64,000 bases of DNA, from positions 22,695 through 86,694 of the forward strand of contig JAYRSJ010000020.1 in NCBI GenBank assembly GCA_041920215.1, in the 5' to 3' direction. The notes beneath the pieces were generated by a model. The model saw only the letters and a program-made list of their open reading frames with translations, was not told the origin of the DNA and made no database searches. Shown piece by piece: positions 26,583 to 34,538 of the stretch. This DNA comes from JAYRSJ01 sp041920215 (GTDB lineage Bacteria > Pseudomonadota > Gammaproteobacteria > Burkholderiales > Burkholderiaceae_C). The position numbers and the translations under genes were made by a program. Within the stretch, counting starts at the first letter, position 1. Every line of letters starts with the position of its first letter.

Positions 26583-26960
26583 GGATTCCAGCCTTTGCAA
26601 TCAGCGGGGGCTGTGCCACCTCGTTCGAGACCTGTGCGTGCCCGAGTAACCTAGGGTTTGCCCGCATTTTGTCAATCGGATTGACAAGATCACAGGCAGC
26701 TCGGGGCCGCGGTCATCAGGAGGCCGTTTCCGATGAAAGCGGCTCTGGGATCTGCCCTTGCCAGCATCTGGATGTCCGACTCAAGGATTTCTGCAGGCCC
26801 TGCAAAACCGCGAATTCCACCCCTCTGGGGGCGAATTGCCATGACGACTGCATTGCACAGTCGCATGAAGCCCGTCATCCTCCTGCGATCACTTGCTTCG
26901 GCATTAAATCTGCCGTAAGTGCTATTGCTGTTCCATACCTCGTTTTGTAAGGAGCCCACC
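26583..26960. other. Intergenic region with palindrome and possible small ORF
   Basis: About 380 bases with no confident gene. The palindrome at 26669-26687 is the main feature. A 61-codon frame at 26733-26918 has AGGAGG nine bases upstream of its ATG, and a 123-codon frame overlaps the preceding stop. Neither shows codon usage or composition like its neighbours, so both are left unannotated. The base composition drops toward AT near 26,900, as expected for a promoter ahead of the next gene. Confidence 0.4.
26669..26687. promoter_or_regulatory. Perfect 9-bp palindrome overlapping a possible promoter
   Basis: TTGTCAATC and GATTGACAA flank a single central G. Each strand contains TTGACA within it; on the minus strand TAGGTT follows 16 bases later, a possible promoter. 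This looks like an operator for a dimeric regulator. Confidence 0.5.
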
Positions 26961-28025
26961 ATGGCTACCAGTTCAAAGCCCTTCGCCAATTCCTCTGTGA
27001 CCCCGGTGTTTCCTGTTCGCAAGGGGTCACCGTTCAGCGATGGATATGACATTGATGGGGAACGCCTGGCGCTGAAGGACATGATTGAGGCCGACGACCT
27101 CAACACCACGGATCCTCGGTATCAACGCTACGTTGAGCTGGAGCGCCGGGAGGAACTTCTGCGGAGAAACCAGGCCGAATACGAGGCACGCGACGGTGCG
27201 GAACGGGATGTACCGTTTCTTGAGGCTTCCCGAGTCAAGACGCTGGGTCGCCTGGCCGACGAGGGCGAAGATTCGATGCTTCTGCATACCCGGGAAGCCT
27301 CGCGCCTATTTGTAGGACGTGCACTGGCGCCTGGTGAGCAAGGATATGGTCAGTCGGGTGGCAAAAAGGTCGGTGCAGCTCTGCGGGCAATCTGGTACCT
27401 GTCAGGCAATGACAATCCCTACGCAGATTACGCCCTGCTCGAATGCCATTCAGGAATTCAAGCGCTGGTGCGCGATCTCGAATCCCAGATCGCCTCGATG
27501 GAGGCCAGGCTTGAGAAACTGAAGCAGCGTGGGCTTTCATTTTCCATCGTGGCAGCAATGCCACCGGCGAAAGTCGAGCTTGGTTTCAAGAGCCCCTACG
27601 GATATTCCGTAGTACTCCTGATTTCGACCATGGATTACTTTGTCCGCGTCGTTAAGAGCCTGGTTCGAAAGGATTTGATGACCGACAAGGAAGGCTACGC
27701 TGAAATTTGGAATGCATCCCACAAGGTGCGCCGGGTCTTCGAGCGTGCGGTTTGGTTTCAGCGCTACCTGATGAAGGAAGAGTTGGTGAAACTGTCCCGC
27801 TTGGACTGGCTGCCGACCGCTGATGAGTTGGCCAAGAAACGTGTGGCTGCTGCAGTCAAGCTGTTTGGCCAGCTTCCACGGGAAGTGTTCAATGGCTCGG
27901 CGGCTCCGGCGCACTCGCGCCGGCAATTGGATGTGAGTCCGGAGGAGCTGCGCCTGCTGAACGAAGTACCGCTGGCCGGCGAGGAGGCTGCACTCAGCGG
28001 CGAGGCAGCCGAGGCTTTGGTTTGA
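26961..28025 (+). CDS. PFL_4669-like (TIGR03761) ICE protein
   Basis: This 354-residue protein resembles the PFL_4669/TIGR03761 family, a marker of SPI-7/PFGI-1-type ICEs with unknown biochemistry. Recognisable stretches are MLLHTREASRLFVGR, GAALRAIWYLSGNDNPYAD and KSPYGYSVVLLISTMDYFVRVVKSL. No membrane segment is convincing. The ATG at 26961 follows AAGGAGCCCACC. It probably belongs to the replication module with the DUF3158-like and SSB genes downstream, as in related elements. Confidence 0.72.
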   Translation: MATSSKPFANSSVTPVFPVRKGSPFSDGYDIDGERLALKDMIEADDLNTTDPRYQRYVELERREELLRRNQAEYEARDGAERDVPFLEASRVKTLGRLADEGEDSMLLHTREASRLFVGRALAPGEQGYGQSGGKKVGAALRAIWYLSGNDNPYADYALLECHSGIQALVRDLESQIASMEARLEKLKQRGLSFSIVAAMPPAKVELGFKSPYGYSVVLLISTMDYFVRVVKSLVRKDLMTDKEGYAEIWNASHKVRRVFERAVWFQRYLMKEELVKLSRLDWLPTADELAKKRVAAAVKLFGQLPREVFNGSAAPAHSRRQLDVSPEELRLLNEVPLAGEEAALSGEAAEALV

Positions 28026-28279
28026 GAGCTGCGCCAGGAGCGGATGCGGTGGTCGCCAGCCTGTCAACGAACCTGGGCACCATGTTGGGTGCTGCGCCAG
28101 CCCACGGTTTGGTGGCTGAAAGGGCTGCGCCTGCGGCGGGGATGGATGCGGAAAGGGCTGCCGCCGGCTTGCCGGCGGTGTTCGAGCTGAGCCAGCAGCG
28201 TGCTTTGGATTGCTGTGCCAGCGGTGGCTTCGGTATTTGGCCGGGTCCGATGCGTAGCGAGGAGCTGGCCAATGGCTGA
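28022..28279 (+). CDS. Possible small Ala-rich protein
   Basis: An open frame of up to 85 codons bridges the PFL_4669-like and DUF3158-like genes, overlapping both. The first possible start is TTG 28022; an internal ATG is at 28082. The product is Ala/Gly-rich, without known motifs. The close overlaps favour a real gene, but the poor start signals leave open that this is only a spacer. Confidence 0.3.
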   Translation: MRAAPGADAVVASLSTNLGTMLGAAPAHGLVAERAAPAAGMDAERAAAGLPAVFELSQQRALDCCASGGFGIWPGPMRSEELANG

Positions 28280-28766
28280 CAACAACGTGGTCATACAGAT
28301 GCTTGACCTTAAAGGGCCTTTAAAGGGTAAGGGGGTCTACCTGGCGCAGTGGCGGCGAGATGCCGAGGATCGCCTGGCGGAGATCTATGCCCAGATGGAG
28401 GAGCTGGCGCAGCGCACGCGCGTGGTGGAAGGCCGGCGCTTCTCCCTGCAGGTGCACAAGCTGCGCAACGCCAAGCAGTTGCGCTGGCGCTTTGGTTCCG
28501 CTGCAGAGGGTGTGGCCAGCCGGCATGCAACCTGGGAGCGGATTGCCCAGCTGCTGCCGGAGTTCAACCAGGTGCTCGCCAATTGGTATGAAAGCCTCAA
28601 CGAACTGGCGCAGGTATTGAATGCCCAAGAGCAAGTATTGCGATATGAATGCAAGACTGTGCAGCGGCTCACCACTGGCGCAGTAACGAAGATCCGCGTC
28701 CGGGCGTTTGAAGGCGAAGTGGGGCACGGTGTGTTCGGTAACCGGCCATCCAGTTCAAGAATCTGA
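28272..28766 (+). CDS. DUF3158-like ICE protein
   Basis: This 164-residue basic helical protein resembles the DUF3158 (PFL_4668-type) proteins that follow PFL_4669 in related ICEs. It contains a long amphipathic region (DRLAEIYAQMEELAQRTRVVE) and a conserved-looking segment SLQVHKLRNAKQLRWR. No signal peptide or membrane segment is visible. The ATG at 28272 lies within the end of the preceding small frame. Function is unknown; the neighbours suggest DNA metabolism of the element. Confidence 0.58.
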   Translation: MADNNVVIQMLDLKGPLKGKGVYLAQWRRDAEDRLAEIYAQMEELAQRTRVVEGRRFSLQVHKLRNAKQLRWRFGSAAEGVASRHATWERIAQLLPEFNQVLANWYESLNELAQVLNAQEQVLRYECKTVQRLTTGAVTKIRVRAFEGEVGHGVFGNRPSSSRI

Positions 28767-28786
28767 CAGGCAGGAAGGGGGAAATC

Positions 28787-29410
28787 ATGCACCAGTACCT
28801 TCAAGATACGGAATATGCGGTCAGGAATTTGATTCAACTTGCGCACGCCGAGGAAGATCAGCTTCGTGCTCTTTTGGCCAAATTGGAGGCCATGAAGCCG
28901 CAGATCAAGGTTCTGGAGTGGGATTTCGAGTCCAGCGATCTGAATGACGATTTTTCGGATGTCTACGTGATCGGTGCATTCAGCCGCATGGCACAGGCGC
29001 GTACTGAGGCGAACAATTTGCAAGGGCAAATCGCTTCGTTGCAGGCCAGTATTGGAACCCGCCAGCAAGCCATTCAGGCAATATCCGGTTCAATTCTGCA
29101 AGTGGCCAAGCAAGGAATATCTCTTGTGCATGGTGGTCTTAAGCCTGCCCCTGAAGGCCGCTTTATCGGTACTGCTTCATTAAAATCGATCATTTGGAAT
29201 GCGCGTGACCAGGCAATGCACTTCGAGGAAGGCATTCCTAGAAATCCGGCTGTGAGAGCTCTTTTCTCTATCCTAGAAGCTGAGCAGGGTAGTGAATTTT
29301 CCTTGGCTGCTCACTTGCATCAAAGCCGGGCCCGTCAGGTGATTAATTTGCTTGGATGGCGCGAGTATTCAGCGTATGTTGCAGATATGTCGAGTCTGCT
29401 TGGTCCCTGA
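28787..29410 (+). CDS. Unknown coiled-coil protein
   Basis: This 207-residue protein is of unknown family, with two helical, probably coiled-coil stretches (about 15-45 and 65-100) and a C-terminal globular part. The ATG at 28787 has a strong ribosome-binding site (GGAAGGGGGAAATC). Base composition is less GC-rich than the flanking core genes, which suggests a more recent arrival or relaxed codon usage. It lies in the replication-module transcript. Confidence 0.6.
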   Translation: MHQYLQDTEYAVRNLIQLAHAEEDQLRALLAKLEAMKPQIKVLEWDFESSDLNDDFSDVYVIGAFSRMAQARTEANNLQGQIASLQASIGTRQQAIQAISGSILQVAKQGISLVHGGLKPAPEGRFIGTASLKSIIWNARDQAMHFEEGIPRNPAVRALFSILEAEQGSEFSLAAHLHQSRARQVINLLGWREYSAYVADMSSLLGP

Positions 29411-29486
29411 AGGCGGTAATTCGTTCAGCGCTGTGATTTGGTGGTTTGCCTAGAACCGCAACACCAGGGCTCAGAAAGGATCGATC

Positions 29487-29978
29487 ATGAAGGCCATCGT
29501 TGGTTCCAAACCCGCCGAGAGTGCAGGCCCTGGTTCGAGTTGGGGCCGTCGGCATGCCTGGTGGGTGCAAGCTCCGGGTTGGGTGCCTGCACCAGTGAAG
29601 GCGCTGGGATTGGCTGCCACGGCTGCAGCTTGTCGGCACACCTACTGTCGGCTGGGCCTGCACGTTGGCCAGGGCCGCTGCAACTGGTGCGGGACCACGA
29701 TCGAGCGCAGTGCCTGGGCTTCCTATTGCATCGTGCTGCGAGATGGCAGCGAGCACGTGCGCCGCGCGACCAGCCGCGATCAAGCGATTGATGCGCTGGT
29801 GTACGGCGAGCTGCGTCCCGGTCTTGTCAATCTGATGGACAAGGCGCAACAGCGTCATCGGGTGCATCCCAGCCATGTGGTGTCCTGCGAGGTCCTTCTC
29901 GCACCTGAGGCTGCCCGTGACCGACATGGTGCCAGCGTCGCTGACCCTGCGGAGCAGTTGCCCCAGGGCAGGGCCTGA
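29487..29978 (+). CDS. Unknown protein with Cys/His cluster
   Basis: This 163-residue protein has no recognised family. A cluster of Cys and His between about 49 and 68 (CRHTYCRLGLHVGQGRCNWC) could bind zinc. The N-terminal 45 residues are Trp/Gly/Pro-rich, and the middle segment reads like a small alpha/beta domain. AAAGGATCGATC precedes its ATG. It lies in the same direction as, and 19 bases before, the next gene. Confidence 0.55.
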   Translation: MKAIVGSKPAESAGPGSSWGRRHAWWVQAPGWVPAPVKALGLAATAAACRHTYCRLGLHVGQGRCNWCGTTIERSAWASYCIVLRDGSEHVRRATSRDQAIDALVYGELRPGLVNLMDKAQQRHRVHPSHVVSCEVLLAPEAARDRHGASVADPAEQLPQGRA

Positions 29979-29997
29979 GCGAGGCCTTTCAAGCGTG

Positions 29998-30372
29998 ATG
30001 GACCAGCCACCCATGCTGTTGAACCTGATGCAGGTCCTGCAGCCCGCGGCCGCCGTGCTGGTGGTGCTGCTGGCCGGCCTGGCTGTAGGGTGGGTGGCCC
30101 TCTTCTGGCATCGTCGCCGTGTGCGCCGTCCACTGGCCAGTTTTGGCGGCCTGGATGCGCTGCGGCCGCTGTTGGCGATCCTGCCAGCAGATGAGCGCCG
30201 AGCGATCCTTTTGCGCGGCTGGATGACGCCCGCCGAGTTCAATCTGCTTCGAAGCCGCGCAGAGCGCGCTGCGGGTGGTGATGCAATGGTTTCAGATCGA
30301 CCGGGCCGCAACGACGGCTCGGCATTTCGTCGGCGCTTGGATCCTGAAGGAGCGAATCACCCTAGGAGTTGA
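29998..30372 (+). CDS. Single-pass membrane protein
   Basis: This 124-residue protein has one membrane helix at about 15-38 followed by a basic patch (HRRRVRRP), giving an inner-membrane anchor with a cytoplasmic domain. That domain contains the helical segment LRPLLAILPADERRAILLRGWMTP. Family unknown. It ends three bases before the ssb start, so it is in the same operon. Confidence 0.55.
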   Translation: MDQPPMLLNLMQVLQPAAAVLVVLLAGLAVGWVALFWHRRRVRRPLASFGGLDALRPLLAILPADERRAILLRGWMTPAEFNLLRSRAERAAGGDAMVSDRPGRNDGSAFRRRLDPEGANHPRS

Positions 30373-30375
30373 TTC

Positions 30376-30789
30376 ATGTCCATCCATGCAAAGCTGAAAG
30401 GCAATCTGACTGCTGACCCGGTCCGCAAAACCGTCCGCGTCGGCAACGAACCGCGCACACTGCTGGAATTCCGCGTGTTCTCGGACGAATACAAGCAGGT
30501 CGGTGACGAGCTGGTCCAGGACGATGACCACTGTGTCGGCGTCGATGTGACTGTCTGGCAGGAGCGGCTGATTGAGCGCCTTCACCAGCACTTGCGCAAG
30601 GGCGCTCGCGTGCAGGTCGAGGGCAGCCTCGTGCTGGAACGCTTCCCCGATCGGGAGACACAAGAGCCGCGTTCCGCGCTGAAGATGACGGCCGATGACG
30701 TGACCCTGGTGCTGTCGCGCATCGAGTCCATTGCTTTTTCACCCAGCCGCGCGCAACGCGAGGCTCAAGGGGCTGCAGTACCAGCCTGA
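30376..30789 (+). CDS. ssb: Single-stranded DNA-binding protein
   Basis: This OB-fold SSB of 137 residues protects single-stranded DNA during transfer or replication of the element. Typical motifs are GNLTADPVRKTV near the N-terminus, FRVFSDEY, then VDVTVWQERLIERL and GARVQVEGSL. The usual acidic tip (DDDIPF-like) that recruits partner proteins is absent: the protein ends in Gln/Gly/Ala/Val/Pro. TAGGAG precedes the ATG. ICE-borne ssb genes commonly sit in this module. Confidence 0.85.
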   Translation: MSIHAKLKGNLTADPVRKTVRVGNEPRTLLEFRVFSDEYKQVGDELVQDDDHCVGVDVTVWQERLIERLHQHLRKGARVQVEGSLVLERFPDRETQEPRSALKMTADDVTLVLSRIESIAFSPSRAQREAQGAAVPA

Positions 30790-30880
30790 GGTGCGGGTCG
30801 ATGACCGTGCTGCGGCTCCGTGGCACGGCTCCTTTTGGGCAGTCGATTCCAGCTGCCCGCAGTTGCTGGAGGGCCACGGC

Positions 30881-31096
30881 ATGCAGGACAGCTCCAATCA
30901 CGATTCGCCGGTCATCAGCCAGCAGGTTTGGCGACATGCCTTTGGGGAGTCAACGATCGAGATCTGCGCGGACGGCACGGTGCTGATCGACGGCAAGGTC
31001 GTTCGCGATACCCTGCCCGCCCATCGCGCGGCTCCTGCGGTGCCAGCCGCCGCTGGCGCGCCAGAGAAGCCGGCGCATCTGGGCCGCCTTGCGTGA
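30881..31096 (+). CDS. Small unknown protein before the SNF2 helicase
   Basis: This is a 71-residue protein from ATG 30881, chosen because GGAGGG lies about nine bases upstream; the frame is open further upstream. The middle reads like a small beta-hairpin (ESTIEICADGTVLIDGKVV). Its stop overlaps the GTG start of the helicase gene (GTGA), so translation is coupled and the two products may work together. Confidence 0.5.
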   Translation: MQDSSNHDSPVISQQVWRHAFGESTIEICADGTVLIDGKVVRDTLPAHRAAPAVPAAAGAPEKPAHLGRLA

Positions 31097-33027
31097 GCTT
31101 GTCCGGTCTCGGGTTCGCCCCTGTCACGCCGGCGCGAAAGCGCCTGGTGACGCGCGTGACCAGCGATGGATTGCGCATTGGACTGGCCACAGCGTTCGGC
31201 AATGACGTCAGTGAGCTGATGCGCGACCTGGGCTGCACCTGGTCAGCGCCGCGTCGGATGTGGGTGTGCCTTGTCGAGCAAATGCGCACGTTTCTCGCCG
31301 AATTGGAGCGCGCTGCTGGGCGGCTTCCAGATTACGAGCTGGGAGACGTGAGGGAGGAGGCGCTGGCCGCCTGGAGGGCGCCAGCGCCAGCGTACTTCGC
31401 TGAGGTGCTCGACCTGCAGCTGATGCCGCTGCAGCGCGGCTATGCCCTGAGCAGCGGCTTCGACACCTTGGTTGGCCGGGCCGCCAGGGGCATCGGGGGG
31501 CGCTTTCACAAGCACGCGAGGGCCTGGGAGGTCCAGCGGCCGCGTGAAGTGATCCTGGAGGCATTGAGGACTGTTGCAGGGGTTGATCCGGTGCTGGTGT
31601 TCGAGCACGAACGCAGCTTCGTGTTGGAGGACCTGGTCGGCAAGACGGGGTCGGAGGTACCGATCCAGGTTCCTGGCGCCGTGCCCACCCCGGCGGCTTC
31701 GTCGCAGGGCGATGGCCAGTCGATTGGCGCTGGGTTTCTGTCGGCCTTTGGGACCCCGATGGCACGCCTGCAGGTGGACGAAGCCATGTTGGCGCGCGCG
31801 GCGCGCGAGTGTGGTTTGCGCGACTACCAGGTTGCCGGCGTGCGGCACCTCCTTGGGCTCAGCAGCGGCCTGTTGGCCGACGACATGGGCCTTGGCAAGA
31901 CGCGGCAGGCCGTGGTGGCCGGCCGTCTTGCCGCCGGCGCTGGCATCGTGCTGGTGGTTTGCCCCGCCAGCCTGGCAATCAACTGGGAGCGTGAGATCAA
32001 GGCGGTCTATCCGGCCGCTCGCGTGGCGCTTGTTGGCCAACATGACCTTGCTGAGCAGCGCCAGGCGGACTGGATCGTGGCCAACTATGAGCGCTTGGGC
32101 GGCTTGGTGCGAGAGGTCGAATTGTCCATCGAATGCATGTTGGTGGACGAATGCCACTATTTGAAGGAATTCCAGGCCGGCCGCACGCGCAATGCCTTTG
32201 CGCTCGCGCAGCGTGTGCCGCGCCGCTTCTTGCTGACCGGCACGCCGATCCTGAGCCGAGAGATCGAGGTGCATACGCTGCTGCGCCTCTCTGGCCATCC
32301 CATTGGCGCCATGCCGCTGGGCGATTTCCGGAAGGCGTTTGCCGGGGGTGAAGACCGTCGCGCGCAGCTGGCCGAGCGCCTGGACGAGTGGATGCTGCGC
32401 AGGGGCAAGGATGTCCTGAAGGACCTGGGCGACAAGACGCACCAGGTGCGGCACTTGCAGGCGGCCGATGGGTTGGCGGTGTATCGCGCCATCCTGGCCG
32501 ACGACACGCTGATGGCCATGCCCAAGATCACCAAGCTGCGTCAGCATCTGGAGCAGCTCAAGCTGGACTTTCTGGTCGAGTCCGTGGAGTCCCTGCCTCA
32601 GGATGCCAAGGCCATCGTGTTTTGCGAGTACATGGAGACCGTTGAAGCGCTGCGACAGGCCTGCAAAGAGCGAGGGATTGGCTGCGTCAGTCTGGTCGGC
32701 TCGGATGCTCCCAAGAAGCGCATGGCCGCGATCGACGCGTTCCAGCAGGATCCAGCGGTCCGGGTGTTCATCGGTACGACCATGGCGGCCGGCGTCGGCA
32801 TCACGCTGACGGCCGCGAATTACGTGTTCTTTGCCTCGCTGCCGTGGACACCGGCGCTCAAGCGCCAGGCCGAAGACAGGGCCTACCGTTCCGGGCAGAC
32901 CCGCGATGTGTTCGTGATCATTCCCTTGGTTGAGGGAACGATCGATGCGCAGATCCACAGCCTGCTGGAGGCGAAGCGCGAGATCGAAGTCTCCGTGGTG
33001 GAGGTCAATCGCAGGAAGGTTGCTTGA
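31093..33027 (+). CDS. SNF2-family helicase with HARP-like N-terminal repeats
   Basis: This 644-residue SF2/SNF2 ATPase has the motifs LLADDMGLGKT (about 260-270), DECHYLK (II), LLTGTPI (III) and a C-terminal helicase half with AEDRAYRSGQTRDV (VI). Two similar N-terminal units (about 23-73 and 115-163) resemble the HARP modules of annealing helicases such as SMARCAL1. It may remodel or anneal DNA during element replication or transfer, an inference from family. The GTG start at 31093 overlaps the preceding gene by four bases. No nuclease domain is fused. Confidence 0.85.
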   Translation: MSLSGLGFAPVTPARKRLVTRVTSDGLRIGLATAFGNDVSELMRDLGCTWSAPRRMWVCLVEQMRTFLAELERAAGRLPDYELGDVREEALAAWRAPAPAYFAEVLDLQLMPLQRGYALSSGFDTLVGRAARGIGGRFHKHARAWEVQRPREVILEALRTVAGVDPVLVFEHERSFVLEDLVGKTGSEVPIQVPGAVPTPAASSQGDGQSIGAGFLSAFGTPMARLQVDEAMLARAARECGLRDYQVAGVRHLLGLSSGLLADDMGLGKTRQAVVAGRLAAGAGIVLVVCPASLAINWEREIKAVYPAARVALVGQHDLAEQRQADWIVANYERLGGLVREVELSIECMLVDECHYLKEFQAGRTRNAFALAQRVPRRFLLTGTPILSREIEVHTLLRLSGHPIGAMPLGDFRKAFAGGEDRRAQLAERLDEWMLRRGKDVLKDLGDKTHQVRHLQAADGLAVYRAILADDTLMAMPKITKLRQHLEQLKLDFLVESVESLPQDAKAIVFCEYMETVEALRQACKERGIGCVSLVGSDAPKKRMAAIDAFQQDPAVRVFIGTTMAAGVGITLTAANYVFFASLPWTPALKRQAEDRAYRSGQTRDVFVIIPLVEGTIDAQIHSLLEAKREIEVSVVEVNRRKVA

Positions 33028-33091
33028 TGGTCCGATGAGCCATTCGCAGGTGGCTCATATGGTGAGCCACTAAGGCCCGATAATTGCGCCT

Positions 33092-33355
33092 ATGACGGTC
33101 GTGATTTGCCCTGACCCTGTGCCGGCCGCTGCAGGCGAGGTCACCATGCGTTGGGCTTCAGCCACGCGCTACTACAAGGCCTCAGCCCAGCAGGATCTCT
33201 TTGGGGACTGGGAGCTGCTGTGCATCTGGGGTGGCCTTGGGAGCCGGCGCGGTGGCCATCGGTCCTACCCGATGCGCGGACAGGAACAGGCACTGCAAGC
33301 GCTGCAGCGTGAGGCGCGCAAGCGTGCACGCCGAGGCTACTTGCCGATCGTTTGA
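33092..33355 (+). CDS. WGR-domain protein
   Basis: This 87-residue protein consists almost entirely of a WGR domain: RYYKASAQQDLFGDWELL, then IWGGLGSRRGG and a C-terminal basic helix (RKRARRGY). WGR domains occur in PARPs and in many ICE proteins and probably bind nucleic acids. An in-frame ATG at 33146 with GGCGAGG upstream is an alternative start that would leave just the domain. It follows the SNF2 helicase by 64 bases. Confidence 0.75.
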   Translation: MTVVICPDPVPAAAGEVTMRWASATRYYKASAQQDLFGDWELLCIWGGLGSRRGGHRSYPMRGQEQALQALQREARKRARRGYLPIV

Positions 33356-33459
33356 TCGCTGCCTCAGTCGGCTTGCCAAGCGCCGCAGCTGCGGCGCACA
33401 ATGGATTCGCTTTCTGCTTGACCGACAGCTTCGGTCCGATCGCTGCGCGATAGGCAGCG

Positions 33460-33550
33460 CCAAACAGCACCAGGCTTCCGAAAAGTGCTGGGCCTCGCAA
33501 GAGGTCTGAAGTTTTCTCATCCACCCCCTGGGGATCCACATCCCCGTTGG
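33460..33550 (+). ncRNA. Structured leader RNA, copy 1 of 5
   Basis: Stem 1 is CAGCAC (33465-33470) with GTGCTG (33485-33490) around a 14-base loop CAGGCTTCCGAAAA. Stem 2 is GGCCTC (33491-33496) with GAGGTC (33501-33506) and a GCAA tetraloop. These are followed by GAAGTTTTCTC and a C-rich/G-rich hairpin. The architecture matches the copies at 34818, 36160, 36610 and 40768, with compensatory changes in both stems. It ends about 37 bases before the STY4534-like gene. Confidence 0.6.
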
Positions 33551-33586
33551 GGCGCTGTGCATCCCCTTTTTCTTTGGAGATGCACC

Positions 33587-34072
33587 ATGTCCCAAGCTCA
33601 AAGCAATGCCAAGGCCTTCAACCTCATCATGGAGGGTGTCGGCTATCTGAACCGCGTTCGTCTGGTCCCCGTGAAGAAGGCCGAGCCCTACCTGGCTTGC
33701 ACCATCAACGCGATGACCGGATCGGATGGCGATGTCGAGTACACGACCATTGACTGCCGTGTCGTTGGCGAGAAGGCGATCGAGGCCATCAACCTCCTCA
33801 AGCCCTCCGTCGATGCCAAGCAGAAGGTGATCGTGGGTTTCCGCGCCAGTGATCCCCGGCCTGACTGCTACGAGTACGAGCACAAGGGCGAAATGCGAAA
33901 AGCCGAGGGCCTCAAAGCCCGCCTGCTGCAGCTGACCTTTGCCAAGGTCGATGGCCAACTCGTCACGATCCCTTTGGTTGAACGGCCTGAGGCGCCTACT
34001 CCGCGAGGAGAAGGTGCTGATAAGCCGGCTCAATCGGAATCGCGCGAGCCCGCCGAGTCCGAGGCCGCTTGA
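33587..34072 (+). CDS. STY4534-like (DUF3577) ICE replication protein
   Basis: This 161-residue protein resembles the STY4534/DUF3577 family found in SPI-7/PFGI-1-type ICEs. Recognisable phrases are NLIMEGVGYLNRVRLVPVKK, YLACTINAMTG and a central segment ending TTIDCRVVG. The family is linked to replication by position and name only. The last 30 residues are acidic and low in complexity. TTTGGAGATGCACC precedes the ATG at 33587. The structured RNA copy 1 lies immediately upstream and may control it. Confidence 0.75.
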   Translation: MSQAQSNAKAFNLIMEGVGYLNRVRLVPVKKAEPYLACTINAMTGSDGDVEYTTIDCRVVGEKAIEAINLLKPSVDAKQKVIVGFRASDPRPDCYEYEHKGEMRKAEGLKARLLQLTFAKVDGQLVTIPLVERPEAPTPRGEGADKPAQSESREPAESEAA

Positions 34073-34073
34073 G

Positions 34074-34268
34074 ATGCGCAGACTCAACTCTGAGCAACGC
34101 AAGCACCTGACCGGCGTGATCGACAAGGTTGCGATCGCGTATTTCGCGGTCGTCGGCTACACCGCCTACACCTCGAACAACTGGGTGATGTTTGCCCATG
34201 CGGTCGTGGTGTTCGCGCTGATCGAGGCGCTGGCCATCTTCGTCCTCCGGGACAAGGACAGCCAATGA
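34074..34268 (+). CDS. Small membrane protein
   Basis: This 64-residue protein has two probable membrane helices (about 17-36 and 40-58), a basic N-terminus and a charged C-terminal end (RDKDSQ). Its ATG lies one base after the preceding stop. Its own stop overlaps the next small gene (ATGA). It has no recognised family. Confidence 0.55.
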   Translation: MRRLNSEQRKHLTGVIDKVAIAYFAVVGYTAYTSNNWVMFAHAVVVFALIEALAIFVLRDKDSQ

Positions 34269-34423
34269 CTGAGCAGCAGCTCTTTGTGGTGGCAGCGGGC
34301 TACGGCCTGGCTGCCCTCGTCGGCCTGGTGGTGCTCGCACTCCACTGGGTTGATCAACGCGACAGCAAGAGACGCGCCGCCACCCGGCGTCACAGCTCGG
34401 ACTCGTCGCACGACGCAGCTTGA
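34265..34423 (+). CDS. Small membrane protein, paralogue A
   Basis: This 52-residue protein has one membrane helix (about 8-28) and a basic tail. It resembles the 42-residue protein at 34539 along its length: both begin with a QQ/F/VA/GY pattern, then VV, a Trp followed by an acidic residue, and an Arg-rich tail. It is coupled to the preceding gene by a four-base overlap. Confidence 0.55.
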   Translation: MTEQQLFVVAAGYGLAALVGLVVLALHWVDQRDSKRRAATRRHSSDSSHDAA

Positions 34424-34456
34424 CTGCGCTGGTCCTCTCTGCCCCGTCACGCACGG

Positions 34457-34495
34457 GGCTTTCTTGAATGGCCCTTCCGGCTGTTCAAGAAAGCC
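34457..34495 (+). repeat. 12-bp perfect hairpin in leader
   Basis: GGCTTTCTTGAA (34457-34468) pairs with TTCAAGAAAGCC (34484-34495). It lies between the two small paralogous membrane genes and partly resembles the 3' part of the structured leader RNAs (a related block recurs at about 34866-34905). Confidence 0.5.
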
Positions 34496-34538
34496 GTCTT
34501 GCGCTGAAATGCACCTCTGGATCGAGAAGGAGAACCCC

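Noticed and set aside
26579..26950. A 123-codon frame overlapping the stop of the STY4528-like gene.
   Set aside because: Composition is unlike its neighbours, it crosses the palindrome and promoter-like DNA, and nothing supports translation beyond the overlap.
31243..32958. A 571-codon minus-strand frame opposite the SNF2 helicase.
   Set aside because: The plus-strand reading has all helicase motifs; the antisense product is His/Gln/Leu-rich without motifs.
34424..34500. A possible sixth copy of the structured leader RNA upstream of the 42-residue membrane gene.
   Set aside because: Only the 3' part (TTTCTTGAAT and the following hairpin) is similar; stem 1 with its GGC/CYGA loop is missing, so it was annotated only as a hairpin.
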